Below are positions 30,080 through 38,539 of a stretch of DNA of 43,855 nucleotides, one piece after another (the first letter of the stretch is position 1; every line of letters begins with the position of its first letter). Both the position numbers and the translations under genes were made by a program. Under the pieces are notes generated by a model, which saw only the letters and a program-made list of their open reading frames with translations, searched no databases and was not told the DNA's origin. The stretch spans positions 1-43,855 of the forward strand of contig NZ_RHHB01000025.1 of assembly GCF_003710805.1 (NCBI RefSeq), in the 5' to 3' direction. This DNA comes from Agromyces tardus. GTDB taxonomy: Bacteria; Actinomycetota; Actinomycetes; Actinomycetales; Microbacteriaceae.

Positions 30080-30895
30080 GTGATCCATACCGCGCTCATT
30101 CCGTGGCTCGACCCGGAGACGATCATCCAGAGCGCCGGGCCGTGGGCGCTGCTCGTGGTCTGCTTCATCGTGTTCGCCGAGACGGGCCTGCTCGTCGGGT
30201 TCCTCCTGCCGGGTGACACGCTGCTCGTGATCTCGGGCCTGCTGTCGAACTCCGAGGTGGTGCCGCCGAGCGGGGTGTTCGGCGTCTCCGTCTGGATCGT
30301 GGCGTTCCTCATCGGCCTGTCCGCGTTCATCGGCGGCGAGGTCGGGTACGAGATCGGCCATCGTGGCGGCCCGGCCGTGTTCGAGCGCAAGGAGAGCGGC
30401 CTGTTCAGTCGCAAGAACGTCGAGCGCACCAACGCGTTCTTCGAGCGGTTCGGCGGGCTCACGATCATCCTGGCCCGGTTCGTGCCCATCGTGCGCACGT
30501 TCGCCCCGGTGGCCGCCGGCGTCGGCCACATGAAGCGCAGCCGGTACACGCTGTACAACCTCGCGGGCGCCCTGCTGTGGGGCTTCGGGCTCACGATGTT
30601 CGGCTACGCCGTCAGCTTCATTCCACCGGTCGCCGACCTCGTTCGGAACTACATCGACATCATCCTGCTCATCGCGGTGGGCGGCACCGCCCTCGTCACG
30701 GTGTGGCACTACTTCAGCGAGCGGAACAAGGCCCGCAAGGCCGAGGCCGCCGGCGAAGACGTCGTCACCGACCACGAGGAGGCCGAGGAGCTCGTGCTCG
30801 ACCCCGACGTGTTCGATCGCCCCCCGCACCTCGACGGCCACGAGCACCCGCACCACGGCCACGACGGTCACGGCGGCGAGCCCGACCAGAAGTAG
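30080..30895 (+). CDS. DedA/VTT-family membrane protein with His-rich tail
   Basis: GTG 30080 follows CAGGAGC; 271 aa. DedA features: FIVFAETGLLVGFLLPGDTLLVISGLL, GGEVGYEIGHRGG, the F-x-R-F-G-G-x-T-I-I-L-A-R-F-V-P-I-V-R-T-F-A-P stretch with its amphipathic re-entrant helix, and YTLYNLAGALLWG. DedA proteins act as undecaprenyl-phosphate or lipid flippases in the plasma membrane. The C-terminal 25 residues are rich in His and Asp (HLDGHEHPHHGHDGHGG), perhaps metal binding. The gene converges on the LuxR regulator. Confidence 0.88.
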   Translation: MIHTALIPWLDPETIIQSAGPWALLVVCFIVFAETGLLVGFLLPGDTLLVISGLLSNSEVVPPSGVFGVSVWIVAFLIGLSAFIGGEVGYEIGHRGGPAVFERKESGLFSRKNVERTNAFFERFGGLTIILARFVPIVRTFAPVAAGVGHMKRSRYTLYNLAGALLWGFGLTMFGYAVSFIPPVADLVRNYIDIILLIAVGGTALVTVWHYFSERNKARKAEAAGEDVVTDHEEAEELVLDPDVFDRPPHLDGHEHPHHGHDGHGGEPDQK

Positions 30896-30916
30896 CCCGC
30901 CGGGGCCACCCGACGG

Positions 30917-32050
30917 TCAGCCGACGAACCAGCCCAGCGGGCCGACGTCGTCGCCCATCCTCGGCACGTACTGGTCGAAGTACACCCGCGAGATGAGCTC
31001 GCGGCGGCTGCGCACGCCCGCCTTCTCGAACACCGACTTCAGGTGGTCCTGCACGGTGTAGGCCGACATGTGCAGGCCCGCGGCGATCTCCTTCGTCTCG
31101 ACGCCCTGCAGCACGAGCCGCGTGACGTCGCGCTCGCGCGGCGTGAGCCCGAACGCGGCGACGACGAGCGCGACGATCTCGGGCGGGCGCGCCTCCTCGA
31201 TCGTCACGACCACGTCGCCCACCGCGCCGCGCGCACCCGAGAGCGGCGAGGCGTGCAACAGCAGCCACTCCCCTGACGCGGTGCGCACCCGCGCGCGCGG
31301 CAACGCGGCGCCGGGCGCACTCGCCGAGCGACGCGCCGCGCCCACGAGCGAGGTCACGAGGCTGAGCGGATCGCCCCGATGGGCGTCGCCGCCGAGCTGC
31401 GCGAGCCGCTCCTCGGCGCCCAGGCTGATCTGGGCGATGTCGTCGTGCGCATCGACGATGACGACCGCCGGACCGCCGGTCGACAGGGCCGGCGCCGGCG
31501 CGGCGGCGAGGCGGGTGAGGATGCCGGCGCGCACGCCCCGCGCGAACGACGCCGACAGCGTGCCGAGGAAGTCCACCTCCTGCTCGCCGAACCGCGCCTC
31601 GTCGCCCCCGCGGAAGACCGCCATGCAGCCCCAGACGCCCGAGCCGTCGCGGAACAGCAGGCGCGCCTCGTCGGCGAAGCCGAAGACCGGCTGCATGAGC
31701 CGCGTCATCCGCTCGGATCGCTCGACGTCGCCCGCCGTGACGACGTGCACGCCGACGGCGCGATGATCGGAGGTCGCGAGCGCGCGGAACGACGTCGCGT
31801 CGTCGGTGCCGTACTCGATGATGCCGAACAGCCGGTCGTGCTCGTTGTCGGCCTCGAGCACGCCGTACTTGCGGGCGCTCGTGAGCATCATCGTGGCCGG
31901 GTCGTGCGTGCCCACGCACGCGCCGACCCACGGCACTGCGCGTCCCACCGACGCCGTCGCCTCGGCGAGGAAGTCGTCGAGGTCGAGCCCGGCGCGGGAG
32001 AGCACATCGAGGTCGCCCTGCACGCGGGCGAGGGTCAGCGAAGACGTCAC
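30917..32050 (-). CDS. LuxR-family regulator with GAF-like sensor
   Basis: GTG 32050 is set by CATACT 6 nt upstream on the minus strand; 377 aa. The N-terminal 150 residues look like a GAF-type small-molecule domain (DLDDFLAEATASVGRAVPWVGACVGTHDPAT...), a middle PAS-like segment follows (about 195-290), and the C-terminal 65 residues are a LuxR HTH: GLTPRERDVTRLVLQGVETKEIAAGLHMSAYTVQDHLKSVFEKAG. It is divergent from the RidA-flavoenzyme operon and probably controls it in response to a ligand. The ligand is unknown. Confidence 0.8.
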   Translation of the reverse strand: MTSSLTLARVQGDLDVLSRAGLDLDDFLAEATASVGRAVPWVGACVGTHDPATMMLTSARKYGVLEADNEHDRLFGIIEYGTDDATSFRALATSDHRAVGVHVVTAGDVERSERMTRLMQPVFGFADEARLLFRDGSGVWGCMAVFRGGDEARFGEQEVDFLGTLSASFARGVRAGILTRLAAAPAPALSTGGPAVVIVDAHDDIAQISLGAEERLAQLGGDAHRGDPLSLVTSLVGAARRSASAPGAALPRARVRTASGEWLLLHASPLSGARGAVGDVVVTIEEARPPEIVALVVAAFGLTPRERDVTRLVLQGVETKEIAAGLHMSAYTVQDHLKSVFEKAGVRSRRELISRVYFDQYVPRMGDDVGPLGWFVG

Positions 32051-32056
32051 GCGTCC

Positions 32057-32062
32057 AGTATG
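32057..32062 (-). promoter_or_regulatory. -10 box of a leaderless promoter
   Basis: CATACT on the minus strand lies exactly 6 nt before GTG 32050. Confidence 0.4.
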
Positions 32063-32162
32063 CGTTGGGCCGGCCGGCGGCGGGTATCCCAGAACACTGG
32101 GAGGACAGGTCCCCAGTCCCGTGGGATTCCCCGGCGACGCGACCGTCCGCAGGATTGCCGAC

Positions 32163-32522
32163 GTGACCATCACGATCGACACCGCGTCCGTCGACGAGGG
32201 CGGCCGCTTCGTCCACGCCGACGACGCGGTCGCGCAGCTCTGCCTGGCGCTCGTGCGCCTCGAGGCGGAGCTCACCGCACGGGGGCTCGGCCTGTCCGAC
32301 GTCGTGCGGATGCGCGTGCTCGCCGTCGACCCGAACGAGGCGGCCGAGCTCGCGGACCTCGCGCTGGAGCGCTTCCAGCCCATCGGCGCGGCGCCGGAGA
32401 TCCGTTGCCTGCACGTGGGGCGGATGACCTCGCCGGGCATGCTCGTCGCGCTCTCCGCCGACGTGACGGACACCACCCTCGACCGCGAACCCGACGAATC
32501 CGACCACGAACCGAAGGACTGA
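32163..32522 (+). CDS. RidA/YjgF-family protein
   Basis: GTG 32163 (VTITIDTASVDEGGRFVHAD) gives 119 aa; GTG 32122 would add 14 residues of less likely sequence. The fold is RidA-like: an early substrate-site strand, a long helix (AVAQLCLALVRLEAELTARGLGLSDVVRMRVLAVD), a second helix (AAELADLALERFQPIGAAP), then the strand CLHVGRMTSPGMLVALSADVT in place of the usual R-x-x-V-x-V-x-x-L. Some RidA proteins hydrolyse reactive enamines or imines; others lack the catalytic Arg. It is 1 nt upstream of a flavoenzyme that could produce such intermediates. Confidence 0.75.
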   Translation: MTITIDTASVDEGGRFVHADDAVAQLCLALVRLEAELTARGLGLSDVVRMRVLAVDPNEAAELADLALERFQPIGAAPEIRCLHVGRMTSPGMLVALSADVTDTTLDREPDESDHEPKD

Positions 32523-32523
32523 C

Positions 32524-33894
32524 ATGAACCCCCTCCTCACCGATCTCTCCGTGCTCCGCGCGGCCGGTACCGTGCACCTCCCCGGCGATCCCTGGTACGA
32601 CGCGACCCGCACGCCGTGGAACCTGGCGGTGAACCAGCTGCCCGCGGCCGTCGCCGTCCCCCGGTCCATCGACGAGGTCGCGCGCATCGTGCGCGCGGCG
32701 GTCGGTCTCGGCCTGCGCATCGCGCCGCAGAGCACGGGTCACGGCGCCGCCCCGCTCGGCGAGCGCCCGCTCGACGACGTGCTGCTCATGCGGCTGCACG
32801 AGCTCACCGGCGTCGTCGTCGACCCGGAGGCGCGCACGGCCCGCGTGCTCGGCGGGACGCTCTGGCAGGACGTCGTCGCCGCCGCGGCGCCGCACGGCCT
32901 GACCGCCCTGCACGGCAGCGCGGGCGACGTGGCGGTGGCCGGCTACGTGCTCGGCGGCGGACTCTCGTTCTACGGCCGCAAGCACGGGCTCGCCGCGTCG
33001 CACCTGCGCGCCGTCGAGCTGGTGACGGCCGACGGCTCGATCGTGCGAGCCAGCGCCGACGAGCACCCCGAGCTGTTCTGGGCGCTGCGCGGCGGCACGG
33101 GCGGCAACTTCGGCGTCGTCGTCGCCCTCGAGATCGACCTGCTGGCGATCGCCGATGTCGTCGCCGGCATGCTCCTGTGGGATCTCGAGCGCGCACCGGA
33201 GGTCGTCCGAGCGTGGGCGGAGTGGACCGCCGACCTGCCCGAGTCGGTGACGACCTCCCTGCGCCTGATGCGGTTCCCGCCCCTTCCCGAGCTGCCCCCG
33301 TTCCTCAGCGGGCGACGACTGGTCGTCATCGACGGCGCCGTCCTCGAGGACGACGAGCGGGCGGCCGAGCTCCTGGCCCCGCTGCGTGCCCTGGCGCCGG
33401 AGATGGACACCTTCGCGCGCATCCCGGCGGCCGAGCTGATCCCGGTGCACATGGACCCGCCCGGACCGGTGCCGGGAGTGAGCGATCACGCGATGATCGC
33501 CGAACTCCCGGATGCGGCGATCGAGGCGTTCCTCGCGGTCGCCGGCCCCGACGTCGACGTGCCCCTGATGTTCGCCGAACTTCGCCACCTGGGCGGCGCG
33601 CTCGACCGGCCGCACGACGGCGCACTCGGCCGGCTCGACGGCGCCTACGCGCTCTACGCCATCGCGGTCGCGGCCACCCCCGAGATGGCGGCCGCCGGCT
33701 CCGCCGCCACCGCGTCCGTCGCCGCCGCGCTGCGCCCGTGGGCGTCGACGGGCACCTTCCTGAACTTCGCCGACCGCACGGTCGACGTCGCGACCGCGTT
33801 CGACGCCGAGGCCTGGGCGAAGCTCGGCGACGTGCGCCGGTCGTTCGATCCCCACCGCGTCTTCGTCGCGGCACACGAGATCGAACCCCGCTGA
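32524..33894 (+). CDS. BBE-like FAD-dependent oxidoreductase
   Basis: ATG 32524 starts 1 nt after the RidA-like stop; 456 aa. It is a vanillyl-alcohol oxidase/berberine-bridge-type flavoprotein: FAD-binding region LPAAVAVPRSIDEVARIVRAAV, APQSTGHG with His73 as the usual covalent FAD site, VLGGTLWQDV, and VAGYVLGGGLSFYGRKHGLAA. The Cys that forms the second FAD link in berberine-bridge enzymes (G-x-C) is Ala133 here. The BBE C-terminal motif (AWAKLGDVRRSFDPHRVF) is intact. It likely oxidises an alcohol or amine; the product may be the substrate of the upstream RidA protein. Confidence 0.85.
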   Translation: MNPLLTDLSVLRAAGTVHLPGDPWYDATRTPWNLAVNQLPAAVAVPRSIDEVARIVRAAVGLGLRIAPQSTGHGAAPLGERPLDDVLLMRLHELTGVVVDPEARTARVLGGTLWQDVVAAAAPHGLTALHGSAGDVAVAGYVLGGGLSFYGRKHGLAASHLRAVELVTADGSIVRASADEHPELFWALRGGTGGNFGVVVALEIDLLAIADVVAGMLLWDLERAPEVVRAWAEWTADLPESVTTSLRLMRFPPLPELPPFLSGRRLVVIDGAVLEDDERAAELLAPLRALAPEMDTFARIPAAELIPVHMDPPGPVPGVSDHAMIAELPDAAIEAFLAVAGPDVDVPLMFAELRHLGGALDRPHDGALGRLDGAYALYAIAVAATPEMAAAGSAATASVAAALRPWASTGTFLNFADRTVDVATAFDAEAWAKLGDVRRSFDPHRVFVAAHEIEPR

Positions 33895-33947
33895 TGCGCA
33901 CCCGCGCGAGCTCACGCCCCAACCCGAATCGAACCGAGGAGACCTCC

Positions 33948-34487
33948 ATGACCACCCACCGCACCGCGGCGACCGCCGCCACCGCCGGCCTCATCGCCGC
34001 ACTCGCCCTCACCGGCTCGGTTGCGCCCGCATCGGCCGCGCCGACCGCTGTCGACCGTCCCGACCGCGCCGCCCAGGCCGCGCTGATCGCCGAGGTCCGC
34101 GCCGCGACCGCGAGCTTCCACGACGTGGATGCCGCGATCGCCGCCGGCTACCTCCCGAGCGCGGAGTGCTCGAGCAGCCCCGACGGCGCCATGGGCTACC
34201 ACTTCGTCAACCCCGCGCTCATCGCCCCCGGCGCGCCCGTCGACCCGACGCAGCCGCAGGTGCTCACCTACGGCCCGTCGGCCTCCGGCGAGCTCGAGCT
34301 GTGGAGCGCCGAGTTCTTCGAGCCCGACATCGGCCAGGCCCGGCCCATGCTCGGCACGCAACCGTTCGACGGTCCGATGGCCGGTCACGAACCGGGCATG
34401 CCCGAGCACTACGACCTGCACGTCTGGATCGGCAAGCACAACCCCGCGGGGCTCTACGCACCGTTCAACCCGAGCCTGTCCTGCTGA
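33948..34487 (+). CDS. Secreted hypothetical protein (179 aa)
   Basis: ATG 33948 follows GAGGAGACC. A Sec signal peptide is evident: basic start (MTTHRTAATAAT), hydrophobic core (about 13-26, TAGLIAALALTGSVAPA) and cleavage near ASA-AP at 30-31. The mature part has a pattern seen in an uncharacterised bacterial family: DVDAAIAAGYLPSAEC, then GAMGYHFVNPALI, Q-V-L-T-Y-G-P, ELELWSAEFFE and HVWIGKHNPAGLYAPFNPS with a final Cys; the two cysteines may bond. The third gene of the RidA-flavoenzyme operon; function unknown. Confidence 0.72.
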   Translation: MTTHRTAATAATAGLIAALALTGSVAPASAAPTAVDRPDRAAQAALIAEVRAATASFHDVDAAIAAGYLPSAECSSSPDGAMGYHFVNPALIAPGAPVDPTQPQVLTYGPSASGELELWSAEFFEPDIGQARPMLGTQPFDGPMAGHEPGMPEHYDLHVWIGKHNPAGLYAPFNPSLSC

Positions 34488-34511
34488 GCCGGGTCACCGG
34501 TCCCCGTCCGT

Positions 34512-34540
34512 CGGCGGCCTCGCGAGCAGCGGGGCCGCCG
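34512..34540. terminator. GC hairpin between convergent genes
   Basis: CGGCGGCC (34512-34519) pairs with GGCCGCCG (34533-34540) between the secreted-protein gene and the cation exporter, which converge here. Confidence 0.55.
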
Positions 34541-34547
34541 TCGGCGT

Positions 34548-35465
34548 TCACGGGTGCGCCGCGTGCTCGTGCTCGCCGCGACCCGCGGGCTCGAGCTGGA
34601 ACGTCGAATGCTCGACGTCGAAGTGCGCGTCGAGGCATCCGCCGAGCTCGTCGAGCAGTTCGCCCGTGCGGCCCGACTCGAACACCTCGGGTTCGACCTC
34701 GACGTGGGCGCTGAACACGTGCGACCCCGAGGTGATCGCCCACACGTGCACGTCGTGCACGGCCACCACGCCCCGGGTGCGCAGGATGTGCTCGCGGATC
34801 TCGGCGACATCCGTCTCGGCCGGCGCCGACTCGCTCAGCACCCGCAGCACGTCCCGCAGCAGCAGCAGTGCGCGCGGCACGATCATGGCGGCGATCACGA
34901 GCGACGCGATCGAGTCGGCCTGCTCGTAGCCGGTCACGATGAGCACGACGGCGGCGATGATCACGGCGATCGAGCCGAGCAGGTCGCCGAACACCTCGAG
35001 CCGCGCGCCGCGGAGGTTCATCGAGTCGCGCGACCCGCCGCGCAGCACGAGCAGCGCCGCGAAGTTCGCCACGAGGCCGATCACCGCGATGACGAGCATC
35101 GGACCGCTCTGCACCTCGGGAGGCGCAGCCGCGACGAGCCGGCCCACCGCCTCGACGGTGACGGATGCCGCGACGACGAGCAGGATCACGCCGTTGATGA
35201 GCGCCGCGAACACCTCGACCCGCTGGTAGCCGTAGGTCTGCCGGTCGGTCGCCGGCCGCGCTGCGACGAACGCCGCGATGAGCGCGATCACGAGCCCGAT
35301 GAGGTCGCTCAGCATGTGGCCGGCGTCGGCGAGCAGCGCGAGCGATCCGCTCAGCCAGGCCCCGAGCACCTCCACCACGAGCACCGACGCGACGATCGCG
35401 ATCGCGATGCCGAGGCGCCGGCGGTCGCCCGCCGCCTGGCGGGCGTGGTCGTGTCCGTGTCCCAT
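34548..35465 (-). CDS. Cation diffusion facilitator (CzcD-like)
   Basis: ATG 35465 gives 305 aa with a His-rich N-terminus (MGHGHDHARQ) and C-terminus (EHEHAAHP). Six membrane segments are present. TM2 carries the metal motif LADAGHMLSD (His50, Asp54). In TM5 the usual H-x3-D is replaced by E-x3-D: NLRGARLEVFGDLLGS with Glu157 and Asp161. The cytoplasmic domain (about 210-290) has VHDVHVWAITSGSHVFSAHV. It exports Zn or other divalent ions. The His-to-Glu change could alter selectivity. A TACCCT box lies 9 nt upstream of the start. Confidence 0.88.
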   Translation of the reverse strand: MGHGHDHARQAAGDRRRLGIAIAIVASVLVVEVLGAWLSGSLALLADAGHMLSDLIGLVIALIAAFVAARPATDRQTYGYQRVEVFAALINGVILLVVAASVTVEAVGRLVAAAPPEVQSGPMLVIAVIGLVANFAALLVLRGGSRDSMNLRGARLEVFGDLLGSIAVIIAAVVLIVTGYEQADSIASLVIAAMIVPRALLLLRDVLRVLSESAPAETDVAEIREHILRTRGVVAVHDVHVWAITSGSHVFSAHVEVEPEVFESGRTGELLDELGGCLDAHFDVEHSTFQLEPAGRGEHEHAAHP

Positions 35466-35525
35466 GTCACTTCAAGGGTAGGCCGGATGCCGCCCGGCCG
35501 CCGCTGACGGGAATGAGTCGCGTTC

Positions 35526-36356
35526 TCAGCGCGCGCCGCGCCCGCCGTGCTCGCCGTGCTCGCCGTGCTCGCCCGGGGTGACGACGCCCGTCTCGTAGCC
35601 GAGCACCACGGCGTGGATGCGGTCGCGGAGCCCGAGCTTGAGCAGGATGCGGCCCACGTGCGTCTTCACCGTGGACTCCGAGAGGTAGAACGCCGCGGAG
35701 ATCTCGGCGTTGCTCATGCCGCGGGCGATCGCCGTGAACACCTCCGCCTCGCGCTCGGTGAGCGACGCGAGGCGGGGGTCGCCGAAGGGGTCCGCGACGG
35801 GCGGTGTCGCAGTCGCGGTCGAGGCATCCGACGCCCCGACCGACCCGGGCCCCGCCGAGGCAGCCGTGCCGCCCGCCGGGAGCTGCGCGCCGAACAGGTC
35901 GAGCAGGCGCCGCGTGACGCGCGGTTCGACGATCGCGTCGCCGGCGGCGACCGTCCGCACCGCTCGCACGAGCTCCGCGGGCCGCGCGTTCTTGAGCAGG
36001 AAGCCGCTCGCACCCGCCCGCAGCCCCGCGAACGCGTACTCGTCGAGGTCGTACGTGGTCACGATGAGCACCCGCACGCCGGGCAGGAGCTCGGCGATGC
36101 GCTCGGTGGCCGTGATGCCGTCCATCCCGGGCATGCGCACGTCCATGATCACCACGTCGGGCCGGAGCTCGGTGGCGAGGGCCACCGCCTCGGCGCCGTC
36201 GTCGGCCTCGCCGACCACCATAAGGTCGTCCTCGCTCTCGAGCACCATCCGGAACCCCATGCGGATGAGCGACTGGTCGTCGACGAGCAGCACGCGGATG
36301 CCGCGGGGCGACGCCTGCTCGTCGCCCCGCGCGCCGCGCCCCGAGTCGTCACTCAT
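35526..36356 (-). CDS. NarL/FixJ response regulator
   Basis: ATG 36356 overlaps the kinase stop by 8 nt; 276 aa. The receiver domain has LLVDDQSLIR, phospho-acceptor Asp72 (VVIMDVRMPGMDG), VLIVTTYDLD and a Lys in FLLKNARP. A Pro/Ala-rich linker (about 155-200) leads to a LuxR-type HTH (LASLTEREAEVFTAIARGMSNAEISAAFYLSESTVKTHVGRILLKLGLRDR). It ends with the repeat GEHGEHGEHGGRGAR. It is the output of the adjacent kinase and probably controls the ABC exporter genes upstream in the same operon. Confidence 0.9.
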   Translation of the reverse strand: MSDDSGRGARGDEQASPRGIRVLLVDDQSLIRMGFRMVLESEDDLMVVGEADDGAEAVALATELRPDVVIMDVRMPGMDGITATERIAELLPGVRVLIVTTYDLDEYAFAGLRAGASGFLLKNARPAELVRAVRTVAAGDAIVEPRVTRRLLDLFGAQLPAGGTAASAGPGSVGASDASTATATPPVADPFGDPRLASLTEREAEVFTAIARGMSNAEISAAFYLSESTVKTHVGRILLKLGLRDRIHAVVLGYETGVVTPGEHGEHGEHGGRGAR

Positions 36357-37650
36357 CGTCGTGCCCGCCCGTCTGCGCATCGTCGCGCCCGACCGGCAGC
36401 ACCGCTCGCACGCGCCACCCGCCCGCCGGGAGCGGCCCCGCCTCGACGGTGCCGCCGAACACGGCTGCCCGCTCGCCGATGCCGATGATGCCGCGACCCG
36501 CTCCGACCGAGGGCGCGCCGGATGCGACGCCCGGCGCCGTACGGCCGTCGTCGGTGACCGTGATCACGGTGGCGTCGCCGGCGTAGGCCACCGAGACCGT
36601 CACGAGCTTCGGCTCCTGCGCGTAGCGCAGCGCATTCGTGAGCGCCTCCTGCACGATGCGGTACACGGCGAGCTCGAGTGCCGCGTCGTAGACGGGGGCG
36701 CCCGTGACGGAGAACCGCACCGGGAGTCCGGCGTCGCGGAACCGGGCGACGAGCTCGGCGAGGTCCGAGTGGCCCGGCGCGGGCTCACGTGCCTGAGCGG
36801 CATCCGAAGTCTCACCGAGCACCGACAGCAGCTGCCGCATGTCGTGCAGGGCGCCCCGGCCGGTCTCGCCCAGCTGGTCGAGCGCGCGCCGCGCCGTCGC
36901 GGGGTCCCGGTCGAGCGAGGCGCTCGCCCCGTCGGCGAGCGCGATCATGACCGAGAGGCTGTGCGCCACGATGTCGTGCATCTCGCGCGCGATGCGGCCG
37001 CGCTCGGCGAGGGTGGCGATCTGCGCCTGGTTGTCGCGCTCGCGCGCGAGCTGCTCGGCCCGCTCGGTGAGCGCCCGCACCCGTTCGCCGCGCTGCCAGG
37101 TGTTCGCGCCGAGCAGCACACCGACGGCGTCGGCCATCCCGAGGGTGAGCAGCACGAGGGGCACGTCGAGTGCCGACGGGCTGCCGAGGCGCCGCTCGAG
37201 CTCGGGAAGCCAGAGGAAGAGGCTCGCGGCGGTGGCGGCGAATGCGGCCGCTCCGGCGATCCACCCTGCCGTCGGAGACCGGAATGCGGCGACCGCGTAC
37301 AGGGCGATGGGCACCGCGAGCACGAGGTTGGATTCGGCGGCGAACGTCAGCACGGTCGTGAGGAGCGTCACGACGACGAGCACCGTGACCGGAGCGCGCC
37401 GGCGGAACAGCAGCGCGATCGCCGTGCCGGCGATGGGGAGCAGCTGCCAGGGCGAGAACTCGGTGTCGCCCGTGATGACCTCGGAGGCCAGCGTGACCAG
37501 GACGATGGTCGTGAAGACGACCGAGACCGCCACGTCGACGAGCCACGGGCGGGACCCGAGCAGGCGGCGGAGCGGTGGAGCGGCGGCAGGCGGGGACCCG
37601 GCGTCGACCGGGTCGACCGCCCGGCCGGTGGAGGGTCCCCGCTCAGCCAT
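36349..37650 (-). CDS. DesK/LiaS-type sensor histidine kinase
   Basis: ATG 37650 overlaps the permease stop by 1 nt; 433 aa. Five or six membrane segments (about 37-55, 67-82, 86-105, 108-124, 128-148, 162-182) are followed by a coiled dimerisation part and the HisKA_3 box RIAREMHDIVAHSLSVMI with His225. N-box QEALTNALRYA and G-box GAGRGIIGIGERAAVFGG follow. There is no large extracellular domain; such kinases usually sense membrane or antibiotic stress through the transmembrane part, often with the cognate ABC exporter. It is co-operonic with the ABC genes and the NarL-type regulator. Confidence 0.9.
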   Translation of the reverse strand: MAERGPSTGRAVDPVDAGSPPAAAPPLRRLLGSRPWLVDVAVSVVFTTIVLVTLASEVITGDTEFSPWQLLPIAGTAIALLFRRRAPVTVLVVVTLLTTVLTFAAESNLVLAVPIALYAVAAFRSPTAGWIAGAAAFAATAASLFLWLPELERRLGSPSALDVPLVLLTLGMADAVGVLLGANTWQRGERVRALTERAEQLARERDNQAQIATLAERGRIAREMHDIVAHSLSVMIALADGASASLDRDPATARRALDQLGETGRGALHDMRQLLSVLGETSDAAQAREPAPGHSDLAELVARFRDAGLPVRFSVTGAPVYDAALELAVYRIVQEALTNALRYAQEPKLVTVSVAYAGDATVITVTDDGRTAPGVASGAPSVGAGRGIIGIGERAAVFGGTVEAGPLPAGGWRVRAVLPVGRDDAQTGGHDDE

Positions 37651-38504
37651 CACACGTCTCGTCTCGTGAAGCGCACCCCGCCCAGGACGACGGCCCCGGC
37701 GGTCCACCCGACCAGCACGAGCCCGCCGGTCAGGATCGGCTGCCAGCCGGACTGGGCGGCCGACTGCACCAGCATCATACCGGCGGTGCTGGGCAGGAAT
37801 CCGGCGAGCTGGCCGCCGATCCCGCGAATGATCGGCAGGAGCCCCGGCGCCACGAGCAGCAGCCCGAGCACGGCGCCCATGGCCGCCGCGGTGCTGCGGA
37901 AGAGCGAGCCGATCGCGGTCGACAGCACGGCGATGAGTGCCAGGAACACGGTGCCACCCGCCAGCACCTGCAGCACCTCCGGGTCGGCGAGTGTGGAACC
38001 GAGCCCGAATCCCGCGAGCACCGGCTGCACGACGAGGAACGAGGCGACGGAACCGATGAGGCCGATCGCGGCGCCGGCGATGGCCGACACGAGCAGCTTC
38101 GCCGCGTAGACGGGCGTGCGCCGCGGCACGGCGGCCAGCGTGGCGGTGAGCAGCCCCGACGATCGCTCGGGGCCGATGAGCAGCACGCCGAAGACGGCCA
38201 CCAGTGCGTACGCGAACAGCAACGCGATGCCGAGCACGCCGAGGCTCGGCGTGGCGCCGTAGTTGTCGGTGATGACGGCGACCGGATCGGGGACGTCGGC
38301 GGTGGGCGCGAACGCGACCGCGAACATGATCCCGCCGGCGAACAGCAGGGTGAACGCCACCGTGACGGCGGCCGTCCAGTAGGTCGAACGAACGGAGGTG
38401 GCCTTGATCCGTTCGGAGCGGACGACCCGGGCGAACGTGACGCGGGGCGCCGACGTGCGCTCGCGCGCGTCGGCGGCGGGGTCGGTGGTGGTGAGTGCGG
38501 ACAT
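37650..38504 (-). CDS. ABC transporter permease (ABC-2 type)
   Basis: The 284-aa protein has six membrane segments starting with RVVRSERIKATSVRSTYWTAAVTVAFTLLF, the N-terminal amphipathic helix and first span typical of ABC-2 drug or bacteriocin exporters, and a YALVAVFGVLLIGPERSSGLLTATLAAVPRRTPVYAAKL loop, the usual ABC-2 hallmark (E-R-S-S/x-G). It follows the ATPase gene by 35 nt. The ATPase is frameshifted, so whether this exporter is functional is open. Confidence 0.88.
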   Translation of the reverse strand: MSALTTTDPAADARERTSAPRVTFARVVRSERIKATSVRSTYWTAAVTVAFTLLFAGGIMFAVAFAPTADVPDPVAVITDNYGATPSLGVLGIALLFAYALVAVFGVLLIGPERSSGLLTATLAAVPRRTPVYAAKLLVSAIAGAAIGLIGSVASFLVVQPVLAGFGLGSTLADPEVLQVLAGGTVFLALIAVLSTAIGSLFRSTAAAMGAVLGLLLVAPGLLPIIRGIGGQLAGFLPSTAGMMLVQSAAQSGWQPILTGGLVLVGWTAGAVVLGGVRFTRRDV

Positions 38505-38539
38505 GGTGGAGGATCCCTTCGGAAGTCGGTGCGCCCGGC

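Noticed and set aside
30577..30996. Frames opposite or alternate to DedA and other GC-rich genes
   Set aside because: Biased composition and no start signals; they are shadows of real genes.
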